Assembly (NCBI GenBank): GCA_949316235.1
Contig: OX438748.1
Span: 25,112,575-25,176,574 of the forward strand
From: Oegoconia quadripuncta
Lineage: Eukaryota; Arthropoda; Insecta; Lepidoptera; Autostichidae
Length of the DNA stretch: 64,000 nucleotides
Reading direction: 5' to 3'
Part shown: positions 1 to 13,600 of the stretch, piece by piece
Layout: every line of letters starts with the position of its first letter
How positions within the stretch are numbered: position 1 is the first letter of the stretch
The notes under the pieces: model-generated
What the model saw: only the letters and a program-made list of their open reading frames with translations
What the model was told of the DNA's origin: nothing
Databases searched by the model: none
Translations under genes and position numbers: made by a program

Positions 1-179
1 ATTATAATACATATTTATTTGCGATAAGATCCCAGAGTTTGTGTTTCTGCGCTTCCATGGAACGTTAAATAAAAGGGTGATCGAGGCCGCGCCGACAACT
101 ACCACTAACCCGCAGTGCATTGAAAAACGACGTTTCATAAGTAAACATGAATGGAAACTAAAATGGAATTACATAATCT

Positions 180-475
180 TATTCCACCGTAACCCTTCCA
201 TCTTCAGACCACTTGGCGTGGGGAGGGCTTCCATCCGCGTATAGTTAATATACCGAACATTCGCACTAAGAAGTTCGATTCATCATTCATCATCCGAACA
301 GCCAAGGCATGGAATTCCCTTCCGGCGTCAGTCTTTCCTGAATCCTACAACCTTGGGATCTTCAAGAGCAGAGTGAATAGGCATTTGCTGGGATCACGTG
401 CTTCATCTTCGACCACACGCCACTTTCCATCAGGTGAGATTGTGGTCAAACGCGAATCCAGTCAATCATGAAAAA
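180..475 (+). mobile_element. LINE 3' end, 5'-truncated (family F)
   Basis: Carries the end of a LINE ORF2 ([20 protein letters not shown] followed by [11 protein letters not shown]) and a poly(A) tail at about 471-480. The same family recurs at 33296-33575 (+), 55700-55757 (+) and 57000-57112 (-). Positions 1-180 show nothing recognisable. Confidence 0.75.
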
Positions 476-699
476 AAAAACTCACTTCTTGGTGCACTTT
501 TCAATGTAGTCGTCCGTGATACGCAGTCACTCTCTTCTGACTCGGATCTCATTTGAAAACTCGTTTCTGAAACTTAAACTCGTTTCTGTACTAAAAACAT
601 GATCAAAAATCAAGGCTAAGCAGAAAAACAGTGCTGTCATTCATAGACTTATTATTATATGTATGCTGTCTTTACAATGTTTACTGAACCTATGTCCGC

Positions 700-945
700 C
701 ATATTTATAAACAAACTGAAACGAATTCTTCATTATATTGGCTTAGAACTAAATGTGATATACATTTAGTTAACTATTAGTTTAGAACTAAATGTGATAT
801 AAATGTGATATACATTTAGTTCTATGCCAATATAATGAAGCATTCGTTTCTCTGTTTGTTTATATATGATATAAATGTGATATACATTTATTTCTGAGCC
901 AATATAAAGAAAGCATTCGTTTCTCTGTTTGTTTATACATATGGC
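700..945. mobile_element. Small palindromic MITE, partly duplicated
   Basis: Inverted repeats built on AACGAATTCTTCATTATATT and AATATAATGAAGCATTCGTT surround AT-rich cores with GAACTAAATGTGATATACAT. A second right half follows at 866-943. No coding sequence is seen. Confidence 0.6.
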
Positions 946-1347
946 GCTCAGACTTGGTCTTTGACAGAAGCCCAAAGGTCCAGCCTCAAGGATTGCCAAC
1001 GAGCCATGGAGCGCAGTGTACTAAATGTTAAACTGACCGATCGCGTCCGAAACACTACACTTCGCTCTAAGACCCTTGTTGCTGACATAGCCACAACGGC
1101 CGCCAAGCTGAAGTGGGACTGGGCGGGCCATGTTTGTCGCATGCCAGACGATATGTGGGCCAAAATCGCCACCACCTGGAGCCCACCATTAGAAAGAAGG
1201 CGTCGCGGCAGACCGAAAAGGAGATGGAGGGATGAGTTGGATAAGTTCCTAACCAACTGGTCGGAGGAGGCCTGCAATAGAGAGCCGTGGAGAGAGAGGA
1301 GGGAGGCCTTTGCCCAGCAGTGGGACAGTATGGGCTCCTAATAATAA
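945..1347 (+). pseudogene. RTE-like LINE ORF2 C-terminus
   Basis: Open frame with SLKDCQRAMERSVLNVKLTD, KLKWDWAGHVCRM, RRRRGRPKRRWRDELDKF and the ending EAFAQQWDSMGS, then a (TAA)n tail. This is the conserved C-terminal tail of RTE-type retrotransposons. It is 5'-truncated. Related pieces lie at 6985-7650, 35045-35725, 51355-51425 and 54845-54970. Confidence 0.8.
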
Positions 1348-1565
1348 TAATAGGTTCATTAAACATTGTAAAGACAGCATAGATATAAACATAAGTCTAT
1401 GAATGACAGCAATGTTTTTCTGCCGCGCCTTGATTTTTTAAATTTAATGTAGCTTTTATTACTATAATTTATGAGTAATTTATGTGTATCATATTTATGT
1501 GTGTCTGATTAAAAGTGATAATATGAGAAATTCAGTCATAAATGTGGTCCATAAGATCATCTTAC

Positions 1566-1691
1566 CGCTATCATAACGGGATTTGCTATTACCCGGCATG
1601 TGGGCCCGACTTGGAACCTCCTGATTATCAACGTGTCCAAATGTCCGGAAGCCTATGGCGAATTGTGCATAAGGACTTATCTCGTACAGTT
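1566..1691 (-). CDS. Dscam-like: Dscam-like exon: cytoplasmic tail, distal
   Basis: Exon of 126 nt, phase 1 in and phase 1 out, acceptor TTCCAG and donor GTAAGA. It encodes the conserved Dscam endodomain motif [19 protein letters not shown] followed by VDNQEVP. The tyrosines in YEISPYAQF are plausible phosphorylation or adaptor sites by analogy with Dscam family tails (inference). It joins the 3162-3316 exon through a split Glu codon. The next exon is not found in positions 1-1565. Confidence 0.9.
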
Positions 1692-4600
1692 CTGGAAGAA
1701 ATATAAACAGAGCTTTATATTTGCAAGCAGTCATTACTGAGATCTGGTTTCGGTTAAAGGGAAAGTAAATATATTTAGAGGTTAGAAAGTTGTTTTTTTT
1801 TTCTAAAATAGTAGCTCGAACCTTGAAATTGAAAACAAAAATTGTCTTATAATTTCCCAAACTGCTGAATTGTGGCTTTTTCGTTACTCACGGAGGGTTC
1901 TATAATGTCAAAAAAAAATATTTTTTTTTATGACAAAGCGTTGGTACTTGACCTCAATCACACCTGATGGTATGTGAAGATGAGGTCGATGGTGGAAGCG
2001 TACTGACCCGGAAACCCCATCTTATTTGGGGGACTGGCTATCTTATCTCTGACTACCGGAACATAACAATGCTATTACCATTGCTGTTTTGGCAGCAGAC
2101 TTAGATAAGATGCTGGTAACTAGCCGGGCGGACATTGAAAATGCCCTACCACAAATCAAACCGAGTACTTAAACATACCGTTCAGTAGCGGAGGCGGTAG
2201 ATTCTAGAAGAACCGAATCATTTATGAGTTGACTGTTGGTTCATTTGACGTCAAAACAGTTAGTAACGATTAAATTTTATCGAACACCTGTGACTTTCCT
2301 TTAATTATTGTGCAGTTGATAGTACAACACAAGAATGACACTAATTAATGGTTCTCTTAAATACAAAGATTTTCGAAAAAACATATTAAGTCGAAGTTAA
2401 TAAATAAATATTGTTTATTTTCTCACCATGCACAAATGACGCTTTACAAAGTGATTTTAGGACTAGGTAATACATGGAACTCATTTATGGGAAGACTGGT
2501 GCCTGAACAGGAAGAACCAGAATTACAGGTCACCAGGCCCCCCAGCTATGGACATAGTGTACTAGAGCAGAGATATGGTGATACAGGAAGCAACACTTAA
2601 GGAAAGAAACAAACGAGAAGGAAATCACGAAACATAAGACCTGGTTCTTGGAGTGGAGTTGTAGTGTTATGCACTGTTTTTAACTCCCGACGAAAAACCA
2701 CGGGTGTTATGTGTTTGTTGGCGTTATGTGTTTATGTATGTTCAGTCTCTGTCCGCAAGCAATAAGCGGTCCAGTTGGAGTGCTGTTTCCAATGTTTCAA
2801 TTTATAGTTGTTATTTAATAAATAAATTAGCCTAGTACTTGCAATATTTTTTCGGTTTCGTCGTAGTTTAAATTTGGAAGCCAGTCAAGTTAATATACGA
2901 CTGCAAGTAAGAACCTGACTGTACATGCTGTGTGAAATCATTGAAACTTTCGTGTCAATAATTGTTTAAAATTTACTTCCTTGAAAAGTTTTAAACCTAT
3001 AAACTAAAGAAATACAAACACAAATACACTTTATTGCACAACAGAAAAGAAAATACGGTTTCAGAAAAATGGTAAACTATTAAAGAAATTCGAGAACATA
3101 CATCTGGAAACGTGATATTGCTCATTATTATTGCTGCTTTATTACTAAGTAAACAACCTACCGTGTTTATTTTCAGCTGGCAAATGTATAGGTGTACTGT
3201 ACACTCTATTATTGATGTCGGGTGGTACGCTTTGTGGTGTATTTACTGTCATATTACTCCGTTCAGACTTGCATTCCGCCGTCAACGAGTTACGATACTC
3301 CGTGAGACGTTGATGACTGAAATTATAAAACAGTTCCCGTTAATGACAAGACAATAAAAAGATACATAAAAGACGATTAACATTTTAGTCCTGCGAAACA
3401 ATCGCTCATTCTCCTCAAAGGTTTTGTGAATAATTCTTAGGATAATAGGACAACTAAAACGATAGGGTTTTAACCGTCTCCGTGGCTACATTCGCGCTTT
3501 CGATCCCCAGCGGGGTACATGTTTAAGTACTCGGTTTGGTTGGTGGTAGGGCATTTTAAATGTCCGCCTGGCTAGCTACCACCATCTTATCTAAATGTGC
3601 CGCCAAGCAGCAATGTTAATAGCATTGTTGTGTTCCGGTTGTCAGAGATAAGATAGCCAATCCCCCAAATGTGTTGGGGTTTCCGGGTCAGTACGCTCCC
3701 ACCTTAGACCTCATCTTCACTTAACATCAGGTATGATTGAGGTGAAGTACAAACCAGTTGTGCATAAAAAAAACTACTCACTGCCCCAGGTGTCAACCGC
3801 AAGCGTGTAACCTATTTTCAACGGTGACACAAGAATATTTGGGGCATTTGACGGTCGTCTCAATATGAATTCCATTTGTCTGAACACCATTATTGATTCT
3901 GTGCACATAAATTATGAGGACCACCTACATAGTAACAATGATGGCAGTTGCCGGGACTTAAAGACTAGAGCAGTGAACGACAGAACTTACTTATGTCTCT
4001 TCACGAGGATATAGACACATGTCAAAGAGCATATCATCAATAGTATAGAACTACAGATGATCACCAGCATGTTTATGTCAAAAAATTCCGCTGGAGGACC
4101 TATTGACTCTGAAAACAAAAGAACTTCCTATGGTCACTGTTCACGATGGAACAAGAATAAAAACTAGGGTAATTAATTTCACTATAATTTATTGGAGATT
4201 ATACATAAACTTGATGTGCAGTGGTAGCAGGAGGCAGTATATTCTGTAGTGTTAATGACAGTTGATGATTTGGAGGTATATGACGAACGGTGTAATGTTT
4301 TTTTTTATATGAGAGGGCAGCAAACGAGCATGCGGGTCACCTGATGGAAAGCAATCAGCGCCGCCCATGAACACCCGCAACACCAAAAGGGTCACAGATG
4401 CATCGCCGGCCTTTGAGGAAGGTGTAGGCTCGTTTCTTGAAGGTTCCAATTTATATAGGATTGGTTAAAATGCATGTGTGAGTGTATGTATTAATGGAGT
4501 GTAGTTATGTATGTGTGGTGCGCTAAAGTTAATGTAACGTTAAACTAGTGTTCGGTTTCGATGTTAGCAGATTGGCGTAGACAGTAGTAGTTCTTTCTTT

Positions 4601-7600
4601 CATAAAAAACTTAATGTTCTGAAAGAAATTCCTCTTAAGAGAGTGTTATTTCTTTATAGTAAAGTCCAAAGTGATCACAACCTTTTCATTTATATCAGTC
4701 TGTAGACGTCTGCTATTCTGCCTTTCATCAAATCATGACAATTGGTAATCACTTTCTGCTAACCTTTCTGCACTGTGTTTTACAGGTAAGGGGCATCATA
4801 CTGTCTCCATACAAGCCTGGCTATATCGACTATACAGGCAATATACTTCTCATAACAGGAGAGGGACAGATCGACACATCAGGATAAGATAAAAGTCAGT
4901 TCCCCAAATAAGATAGGGTTTCCGGGTCAGGACGGTTCCACCTTTGGCCTCATCTTCGCTTAACATCAGGTGTGATTGAGGACAAGTACATCAAAAGAAC
5001 AGAAGCTGTCCGCCGAAAAACTTCCATGGGATACTCCTGTCAACCTATTGCACTCTGGCTCACTCTAATAATGTTAGGGCCAATTGGAATACTGTAACGA
5101 TCTTTTGGATAAAGGCGAGACGTTATGTATGTGTATACTATTTAATTCGTGTAATTCGTGTTTATTAGTGACCCTACTCCTGATTACGAACAACTATCCA
5201 CTTTTCTAAAGACCACAGCCAAATTCAGCCGAAAATTGTTGGACTTGCATACTATATTTTTAAACCACTACTTAGGTCTCTGACTTTTTTCTTTTCGTTA
5301 ACTCCCGCCTCGTGAACATTAGTTGACTATCTATAAGTGCTTCTAGTGATTGTGTTTTATACTATATATTAAGTATTTCTACATATTTATTTATATATAT
5401 ATATATTTATTTATGTATATATATTTATATAATTAAGTTAATTAATATTATATTATTATTATATTTATGCATGCACCCTACCTGTTTTTCTACCTACAAA
5501 TGTCCCGTAGCTGTGGGTTGTCTGGAAGAGATCGCTTTTAGTGATAAGACCGCCTAATTGTGTTCTATTGTTATCATCAAAATTATTGTAAATTATTTTG
5601 CGCAATAAAGAGTATTTGTATTGTATTGTAAAAGTGGTTTCAGAAATGTTTACTTTGTATGAGTAAATGAATTCAAATTCACCCTGTATAGTTCCGATAC
5701 TCTGTTGGTCGACTTGTTGATAAGTACCTTCTTCGACGAACGCTAGCGCGAAATAGCACATTGTGGCGAGCGAGCGAGATGGGTCGGGGCACCAATTCTT
5801 AGAAGCAAGTTGGTTAGATTCAGAAGTATAAGGCTTCGCTCTCACCTTAGCCTTCGATGGTAGGTTGAACATGGTGAACATACCGGGGAGTTCTCTCGTG
5901 CTAGCATTCGTAAAAGAAATCTTCTGCCGCGTGCCGACCATCAGAGTATCGGAAATACAATATTCTTTCAGTTACGGACTCATTAACGCATCCAAAGAAA
6001 AGTATGCCAAATAAATAAAAAATTTAGAAAATGCCTGCGTAATACAACTTAATATTATAAGCAACTGTGTTAAAACTTAAATATCTTCGAAACGGCTGAA
6101 CCAATTTTCATCAAATATGGCTAGGAAACATTCCTCTAGTTTAATCTCAAATATTAAAAAAACACCGCACTCAAATCGGACTACACGTTATTGAGATATA
6201 TCTGGATAAATATTGGACACATACACAACTCCGTCAAACACACGTCGATTTTCGTCAAGGATTATTAAAATGTTGCAATTGGTGTTGCGGGTGTCCATGG
6301 GCGGCGGTGATTGCTTTCCATCAGGTGACCCGCATGCTCGTTTGCCGCCCTCTCATATAAAAAAAAAATTATATTACATACCTCCTTGTACTGTGGTTGT
6401 AGCGTAACTGTATAGGGATGTAGAAATGCCTGCGGAATTCTCAGCAATGACCCTTATTTGATACCACTGTGCTGGTGGCAGCTCTGCTATTACGAAGGAG
6501 TTGGGCTGGTTGAGAATAGATGAAGAATAGTGGCCCCACTGTTGTTCTATTTGTGGCTGAAAAGATAAATAAAAATAAATAAATAAATATCCTTAGACAT
6601 ACACACAGCGCCATCTAGTTCCACAGTGAGCAACTGTAGGCTTGTGTTGTGGATACCAGATGGTTGATATACTATATAAATACATTTTTGTTTTTTTCTA
6701 AATAAATACTTATTATAAATGAAAACATGATTCGCACCCGCAACCATTTGGTATAGTGGTCAGAGTTGCTGATCACTACACCAAACAGGTCGTCAAGATA
6801 GATAGTTAAGTTGTTTTGTTTTCATCAGATCTGTTGGCTAAATACATCGTCTATAATTAATTGATAAAAATGCGACCATGCCAAGAGAATACGAGTATTT
6901 CCGCGCTTAGGATGCCACACTAAGCAATTGGTCCAAGTTATTTTAAATTGACGGCAGTCGTTATACCAAAGCGGTGACCTATTACTTCATCATCCACGTC
7001 CACTGCTGAACATAGGCCTCCATAGAATTCCAGAGCGACTGATAGGAAGCGCTCTGCATCCAGCGATTTACCGCGACCTTCATCAGATCGTCTGTCTACC
7101 TTGAGAGTGGACGTACTACGCTGCGCTTGTCGGTGCGTGGTCCCCACTCGAGAATTTTAATGCCCCAGCGGGCATCAGTTCTTCGAGCTATATGCCCTGT
7201 CCACTGTCACGTCAATCTGCTAATCCGCTGGACTATATTAGCGACGTGCGTCCACCTACCGCTTTCCTCATTCCTGATTCGATCACGTAGTGAAACGCCG
7301 ATCATCGCCCTCTCCATAGCTCGTTGCGTAACTTTGAGCTTTCTTACAATACAATACAATACAAATACACTTTATTGCACAACAGATAAGAAAATACAGT
7401 TTCAGAAAAGTGGTAAGAATAGAATTATGTGGGCCATAGAGAAGACGTTGCGCAGTTTCCCGAACGGTGCCCATCCGAGTTGGATTCGTCGATAGGCCCC
7501 TCTCTCTAGTCTGATCTCTTCTCCGAAATAGACAAACTCGCTTACAACTTCGAGAATGTAGTTCCCAACTGATATTGGTGTGGGCACGACATGGACATTA

Positions 7601-10600
7601 GCCATTATTTCCGTTTTGTCCATGTTACAAACAGATAAAGGTCCACTCTTAGACGTAAGCCTCTCCCATGGTTGAGTTTCATCGCTTACGAGGAAGAAAT
7701 TGCATTAATTGCCCGTTCACAATCGCATGGATCGATATTTTCGGAGCTTCTCACCAGTGGCTCTGGCTGCCAGTGCTCATCACATCCTGCGATCTTTTAA
7801 TCACCTTTCATAACACACATACACACACACACACACATACACACACACACATACAACGACGCGGCTGGTTCCTATTCCTCTCTGCCGGGAAACACATGCT
7901 CTAATGGACTTGTCTGACAAAAATCTACACTGAGCCTGCATGGCGCATTATGCCCCATACCCTGGTAATGGGAGGAGATTGTCGGGCAGTGAGGAAGTAA
8001 GTCTGTTGCTTTTATCATTCCGTTCTTTTTAATTCTAGAATAACAATGGTAACCACAGATTTTCAAATTTCATACTTACAACTTTATTGTCTGCTTTCCT
8101 CCAACTTTTCCCCCCATATTCTCTATATTCCACTTCCCACCTGGTGATCTCGCAGCCGTTGTCATCCCACCCACTGAGCTGGATGTAGACATGGCTCGCA
8201 TTGCTCCAGAACCATTCGGTGCTCGTCGGTGATATTGGTACTGTATAAATAATAAAACATGAAATCAAAATAGATCAAAAGAGACATACGAATACGATAC
8301 GATAGAATGTGGATGGTAGTGTTGGTAGGGGAAGACCACGACGAACGTACCATGATCAAATCGGGGACGTCTTAAAGAAAGGCCAAGTCAAGAGTGCCTT
8401 AAACCGATGAGCATGTTTGAACAACCTTATGAGAGTGAAGGAAGCCTCCTCCTAAAGTGCAACTACTTTATCAGTGTAATAGGTTAAATCATAATTTTAT
8501 ATACAGTTATTAACCTCCTCCTAAAGTGCAACTACTTTATCAGTGTAATAGGTTAAATCGTAATTTTGTAAACCATATTAAAAAGGAAGAAAACACAAAA
8601 AACAATTTTTGATATTTTTTTTACACACTTATTAACCTCCTCCTAAAGTGCAACTACTTTATCAGTGTAATAGGTTAAATCATAATTTTGTATACAGTTA
8701 TTAACCTCCTCCTAAAGTGCAACTACTTTATCAGTGTAATAGGTTAAATCGTAATTATGTATACCATATTAAAAAGAAAGAAAACAAAAAAACACTTTTT
8801 AATATTTTTTTGACACAGTTATTAACCTCCTCCTAAAGAGCAACTACTTTATCAGTGTAATAGGTTAAATCGTAATTTTGTATACCATATTAAAAGAAAG
8901 AAAACAAAAAAACACTTTTTAATATTTTTTTGACACAGTTATGAACCTCCTCCTAAAGTGCAACTACTTTATCAGTGTAATAGGTTAAATCGTAATTTTG
9001 TATACCATATTAAAAAGAAAGAAAACACAAAAACACTTTTTAATATTTTTTTGACACAGTTATTAACCTCCTCCTAAAGTGCAACTACTTTATCAGTGTA
9101 ATAGGTTAAATCGTAAATTTGTATACCATATTAAAAAGAAAGGAAACAAAAAAACACTTTTTAATATTTTTTTGACACAGTTATACCTCCTCCTAAAGTG
9201 CAACTACTTTATCAGTGTAATAGGTTAAATCGTAATTATTTATACCATATTAAAAAGATAGAAAACACAAAATATACTTTTTAATATTTTTTTAATTGCC
9301 ACAGTACTAACCTCCTCCTAAAGTAGTTGCATCCACATACGCAGGCTGAGAGGCGCCTACACTATTAGATGCTGTCATTCTTATGGAGTATTTAGTACCA
9401 CACTTCAGTCCTTGGAGAGTATACTCCGTGGAGCCTTGGATTGAAGTGCCCTTGTTTGACCATGTATCTTGCCAGGAACCGTTTGCTTCCTTCCATGTGA
9501 GATTGTAACCTAAAAAGAAATGTAATAAATTTTATAAAGAAAAATTGGAGAGAATTCGTCAATTCACCTGGGATAGTTGGTAGACACCCCGCCTTAGAAA
9601 TCAATGGTTGCAAGTTGGAATCCTGCTTCACATCTACGTCCTCACTGTTGAGGCACGGCCTCCTCTTACTAGGAGAGGACCAATAGTAGCGCTTCAACTC
9701 ACGGATACGACCAATAGTAAAGTCTTCAATTGTCAAATTCGACCAACTGCGATACAGCAATGACACTTACCAATCTTTTGCATCTTCGCTCCAAGTTTCC
9801 TCGGTTCCTCCCACTGCAAATGCAAAGCGTTCTTATGGGATGTCACCCTCAACACAGGAGGCTCCGGAGTCGGTAGCACCGACACTTCGTATGACACTGA
9901 ATCGGAGCCGTAAAGGTTCTTCGCTAGGCACGTGTAATTGCCGGCAAGTGATAAATCTATATCTGCAAGTAAGTAAAGGCAAACATTAGAAAATGCATTA
10001 GGGTAATCAATAGGGTTCGAATCCCACGATGAAACCCGCTAAGGGTAATTTACCATGCAAGTTAAATTCAGATGTATTTAATATGTGGTAAAGAACAGAG
10101 TTAACTAATTACAGCCTTAATGGGAGTTACGTTCTTTTTAAATTGAGAAAATAAGGAAATTAGCAAATCGTATTAAAATACCTCCTAGTGGTCGGTCACC
10201 TATCCAAGACAACGCCAGATATTGGTTAACTTCGCTAATCGAAAACGAATAGCGAATGAGACTACGCCACGAATGCTTCACTCACTACAATACCATTCAA
10301 CATTCATTCAGAAAGGTAACCGCCTCCGTGGCTCAATGTAAACAACATTGGGTTTACGATTCGGAGGTCGCGGGTTCGATCCCCAGCGGGGTGCTTATTT
10401 GGTTTGGTTGGTCGTAGGGCATTTTAAAATGTCCGCCTAGCTAGCTTGTTAATAGCATTCTTGTGTTCCGGTTGTCAAAGATAAGATAGCCAGTCCCCCA
10501 AATGTGTTGGGGTTTCCGGGTCAGTACGTTCCACCTTCGACGTCATCTTCACTTAACATCAGATGTGATTGAGGTCACGTACGAACCCGTCGTGCATAAA

Positions 10601-13600
10601 AAAAAAAACATTCAGAAAGGTACAACCTTAGTAAGTACAATCCTAGATTAGTTACAAGGGTACAATCCCAGTATACAGTCAATACGGTACAAACTCAGTT
10701 TGTGCTCACTGTCTCAGTATCTATCGATTAATAAGAAAACAACTTACTATTGATCAACAAGCTATCATCATGGTTCCTCGTGAACCTGGGGTGATGGGTG
10801 ATGATGTTGTGCTTGTGATACCACACGGTCCTCGGTGGTGGTACCCCCACGCATTGACACACCAGGAGGAGGGAGCTACCCACTCCTACTGATATTGGGC
10901 CTCCTAGAGATGAAACTCCAGCCACGACTGAAAATATGAAAGTATGGTATTATGACGACCAATTGGTGTGGTGGATAGTGACCCTATCAGCCAAACCAAC
11001 GGTTGCGGGTTTGAATCCCGCAAGGTGTAAATGTTTGTGTGATGAATACGAACATTTATTCCCGAGTCTTGGATGTTTATATAAATATTTATGTATGTTT
11101 ATCCGTATCCATAGCACAAGCTTTGCTTAGTTTGGGACTAGATGATTGGTGTAAGTGTCCAAAATATTATTATTATTATTATAGCAGAGTGATTCATACA
11201 TGTTCATTATCAAAGAAAAGTGTGTCCTATTACCTGCGCCTAAAAACTTCACATAAATACGGTCATGGGGTTCATAAAGACCCCATTTTCTAAATAAAAT
11301 GAGACTGCTTGTACTACAAAACTTGAGTTTTTTTATTTAGTAATCAGAATGTAGACCTGTTTGGTGTAGTGGTTAGCAACTCTGACCAGTATACCAAAAG
11401 GTTGCGGGTTCGAATCCCGCTAGGGGCATATTGTTTCTGTGATGAATACGGGTAATCGGTAAACATAAATAAAAAAACACAGAAGCTCCTCCTTTCTGGA
11501 TTTTTTTAATAAAGTCGGTTAAAAAAATCATTATTTCCTGTACTCCATCATTTCATCATCATCATCATGATCCACGTCCACTGCTGAACAAAGGCCTCCG
11601 CCATAGTGGCCTTGTTCAATTACATCGTGAAAGTAATTTTGTATCACCTAGGTATCACCCCCTGATGTGTTGCTTACGAATATTTAATCCCATCGTGTGT
11701 TAATTTTAACACCCCATAAATATCTTGCCTGTGACATAATTAAACAAGCTAACCTTTGGTAGACAAATCTACGTGGACCCGGCTGCTTGGTGCTCCCTCC
11801 CCAGCGGAGGTATGCGCCCTCACAAACACTTCATACTGCCTCCCAGTCAACAACCCTGATACAGGAAATGCAAGTTGACGTAGAATTGACTCCTGACTTG
11901 GTTCCACTCGATAGCTTTGAGGAGAGGAAGTGCTGAAATTAGAATTTTATAATTAAAGTGCGATAGAATACTTCAATCAGCAATGTAGAGTGACTAGTAA
12001 CTCGTTCTTGATAACAAAAGATAGGTATGCATTCATGTTTACAATCAACTATCCCAAAGAAATATCTTTCTTCTTCTATCTTAGGCCTTATCTTCACTTA
12101 ACATCAGGTGTGATTAAGATCAAGTGCATTAGTGCATTAGTGCATTTTTTAAATATGAAAATATGAAATTTGTTAGATTAGATTAGATTAGATTTATTTA
12201 GTTCACTTTTACAATATTAAGTCACACATACAGTTTCGTAAATTTATGATTTTTAAAGTAAAAGTGATTGTCAAACATAAAACAATAACTATACACATAC
12301 ATTACATTACTAGATTATTTGTTTAGTCACAAAATGAACAAAATAAGATAGAAATTTAGCATCTACATATTATTATATGTAACTATGTCAAAATTAATTA
12401 ATAAAGTATAAGTATGTAACCATTGTTACGTCAACGTCATACTATTTTTGAATAATGAAATAAAATAAAAACAAATAATGAAATAAAATAAAATAAAATA
12501 ATCATAATGAAATAAAACAAAATAAAATATAAACCATGTCATGAGATTATTGATATGCCATAATCACCTTTGTCAAATAATAGTTTAATACAAGTTAAGG
12601 TAAATATATTAAAATAGAAAGCATGTCAGGAGGTTATGAAAATGTCATATCCATATACTCTTTTATAGAATAAAATTCATTTTCCAACAAAAAGTTTCTC
12701 AGTTGGCGATTGAATGCGTCGTCATTTGTTTCGTCACGTAAATCTGCAGGTAGATGCTCATAGTACGTAGGTCCGATCACACGGGGGTTTTTTGTCGCGA
12801 GTGTTGTGCGTCGTGAGACAGATTGTAAGCGACCTGTACTCCTTAATAGATGGCCACCTCCTACGCGACGGCTAAAACTAGACATATTCTGCCGCACAAA
12901 TAATATCACTTGGTATAAATACAGTGAGTACAATGTCATTATTTTTGTTTTATGAAAATGGGTTCTACATGTGTTTCTGGGTTTAACTCCACTTAGGATT
13001 CTTATTGCCCTTTTTTGTAGAATGAAGACGCGGTTTGCATCAGCTGAGTTACCCCAAAGAATGATACCATACGACATAAGTGAGTGGAAATACGCAAAAT
13101 ACGTCTGCCTCAGCACGTCTGTTGATATTAGTGGGCGGAGTTTCCGTAACGCATATGCAGCACCACTCAGTCGATCGCAAAGTGATTGTATATGGGACTT
13201 CCAGTTTAGATTGCTATCTAACTTGAATCCCAGGAATTTAACTTGTTCACACAATGGTACCGGGATGGACAAATTCATTGGTCTCTGATTTGTTTTAGCC
13301 GTGAAGACTATCACATTCGATTTAGTGACATTCAGAATTAACCCATTAGCCACAAACCATTCCTGCAACCACATGCACACATTATTTATTTTAATATTAA
13401 GTTGTTCGTATGTTTTGGCGCATACAACAACAGTAGTGTCATCGGCAAATAGCGCTATTACGCCTTCAGTAATATAGGTTGGTAGGTCATTTACAAATAT
13501 CAAAAACATAGTATTTCCCAGTGCAGATCCCTGTGGAATGCCTATTTTGACTTTACCTGGGGATGACCTCACTTTTTTACCATTGGCTACGACCTCTACT

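Noticed and set aside
3112..3357. Plus-strand frame with a hydrophobic N-terminus ([11 protein letters not shown])
   Set aside because: It is antisense to the cytoplasmic-tail exon 3162-3316, which has proper splice sites and family motifs.
5465..5941. 158-codon minus-strand frame
   Set aside because: Ends inside MITE and LINE-tail repeats, has no recognisable domain and does not fit the splice chain.
8444..9311. Regularly spaced repeat considered as a CRISPR-like array
   Set aside because: Units are joined without unique spacers, the context is a eukaryotic intron, and the repeat derives from the adjacent exon end.
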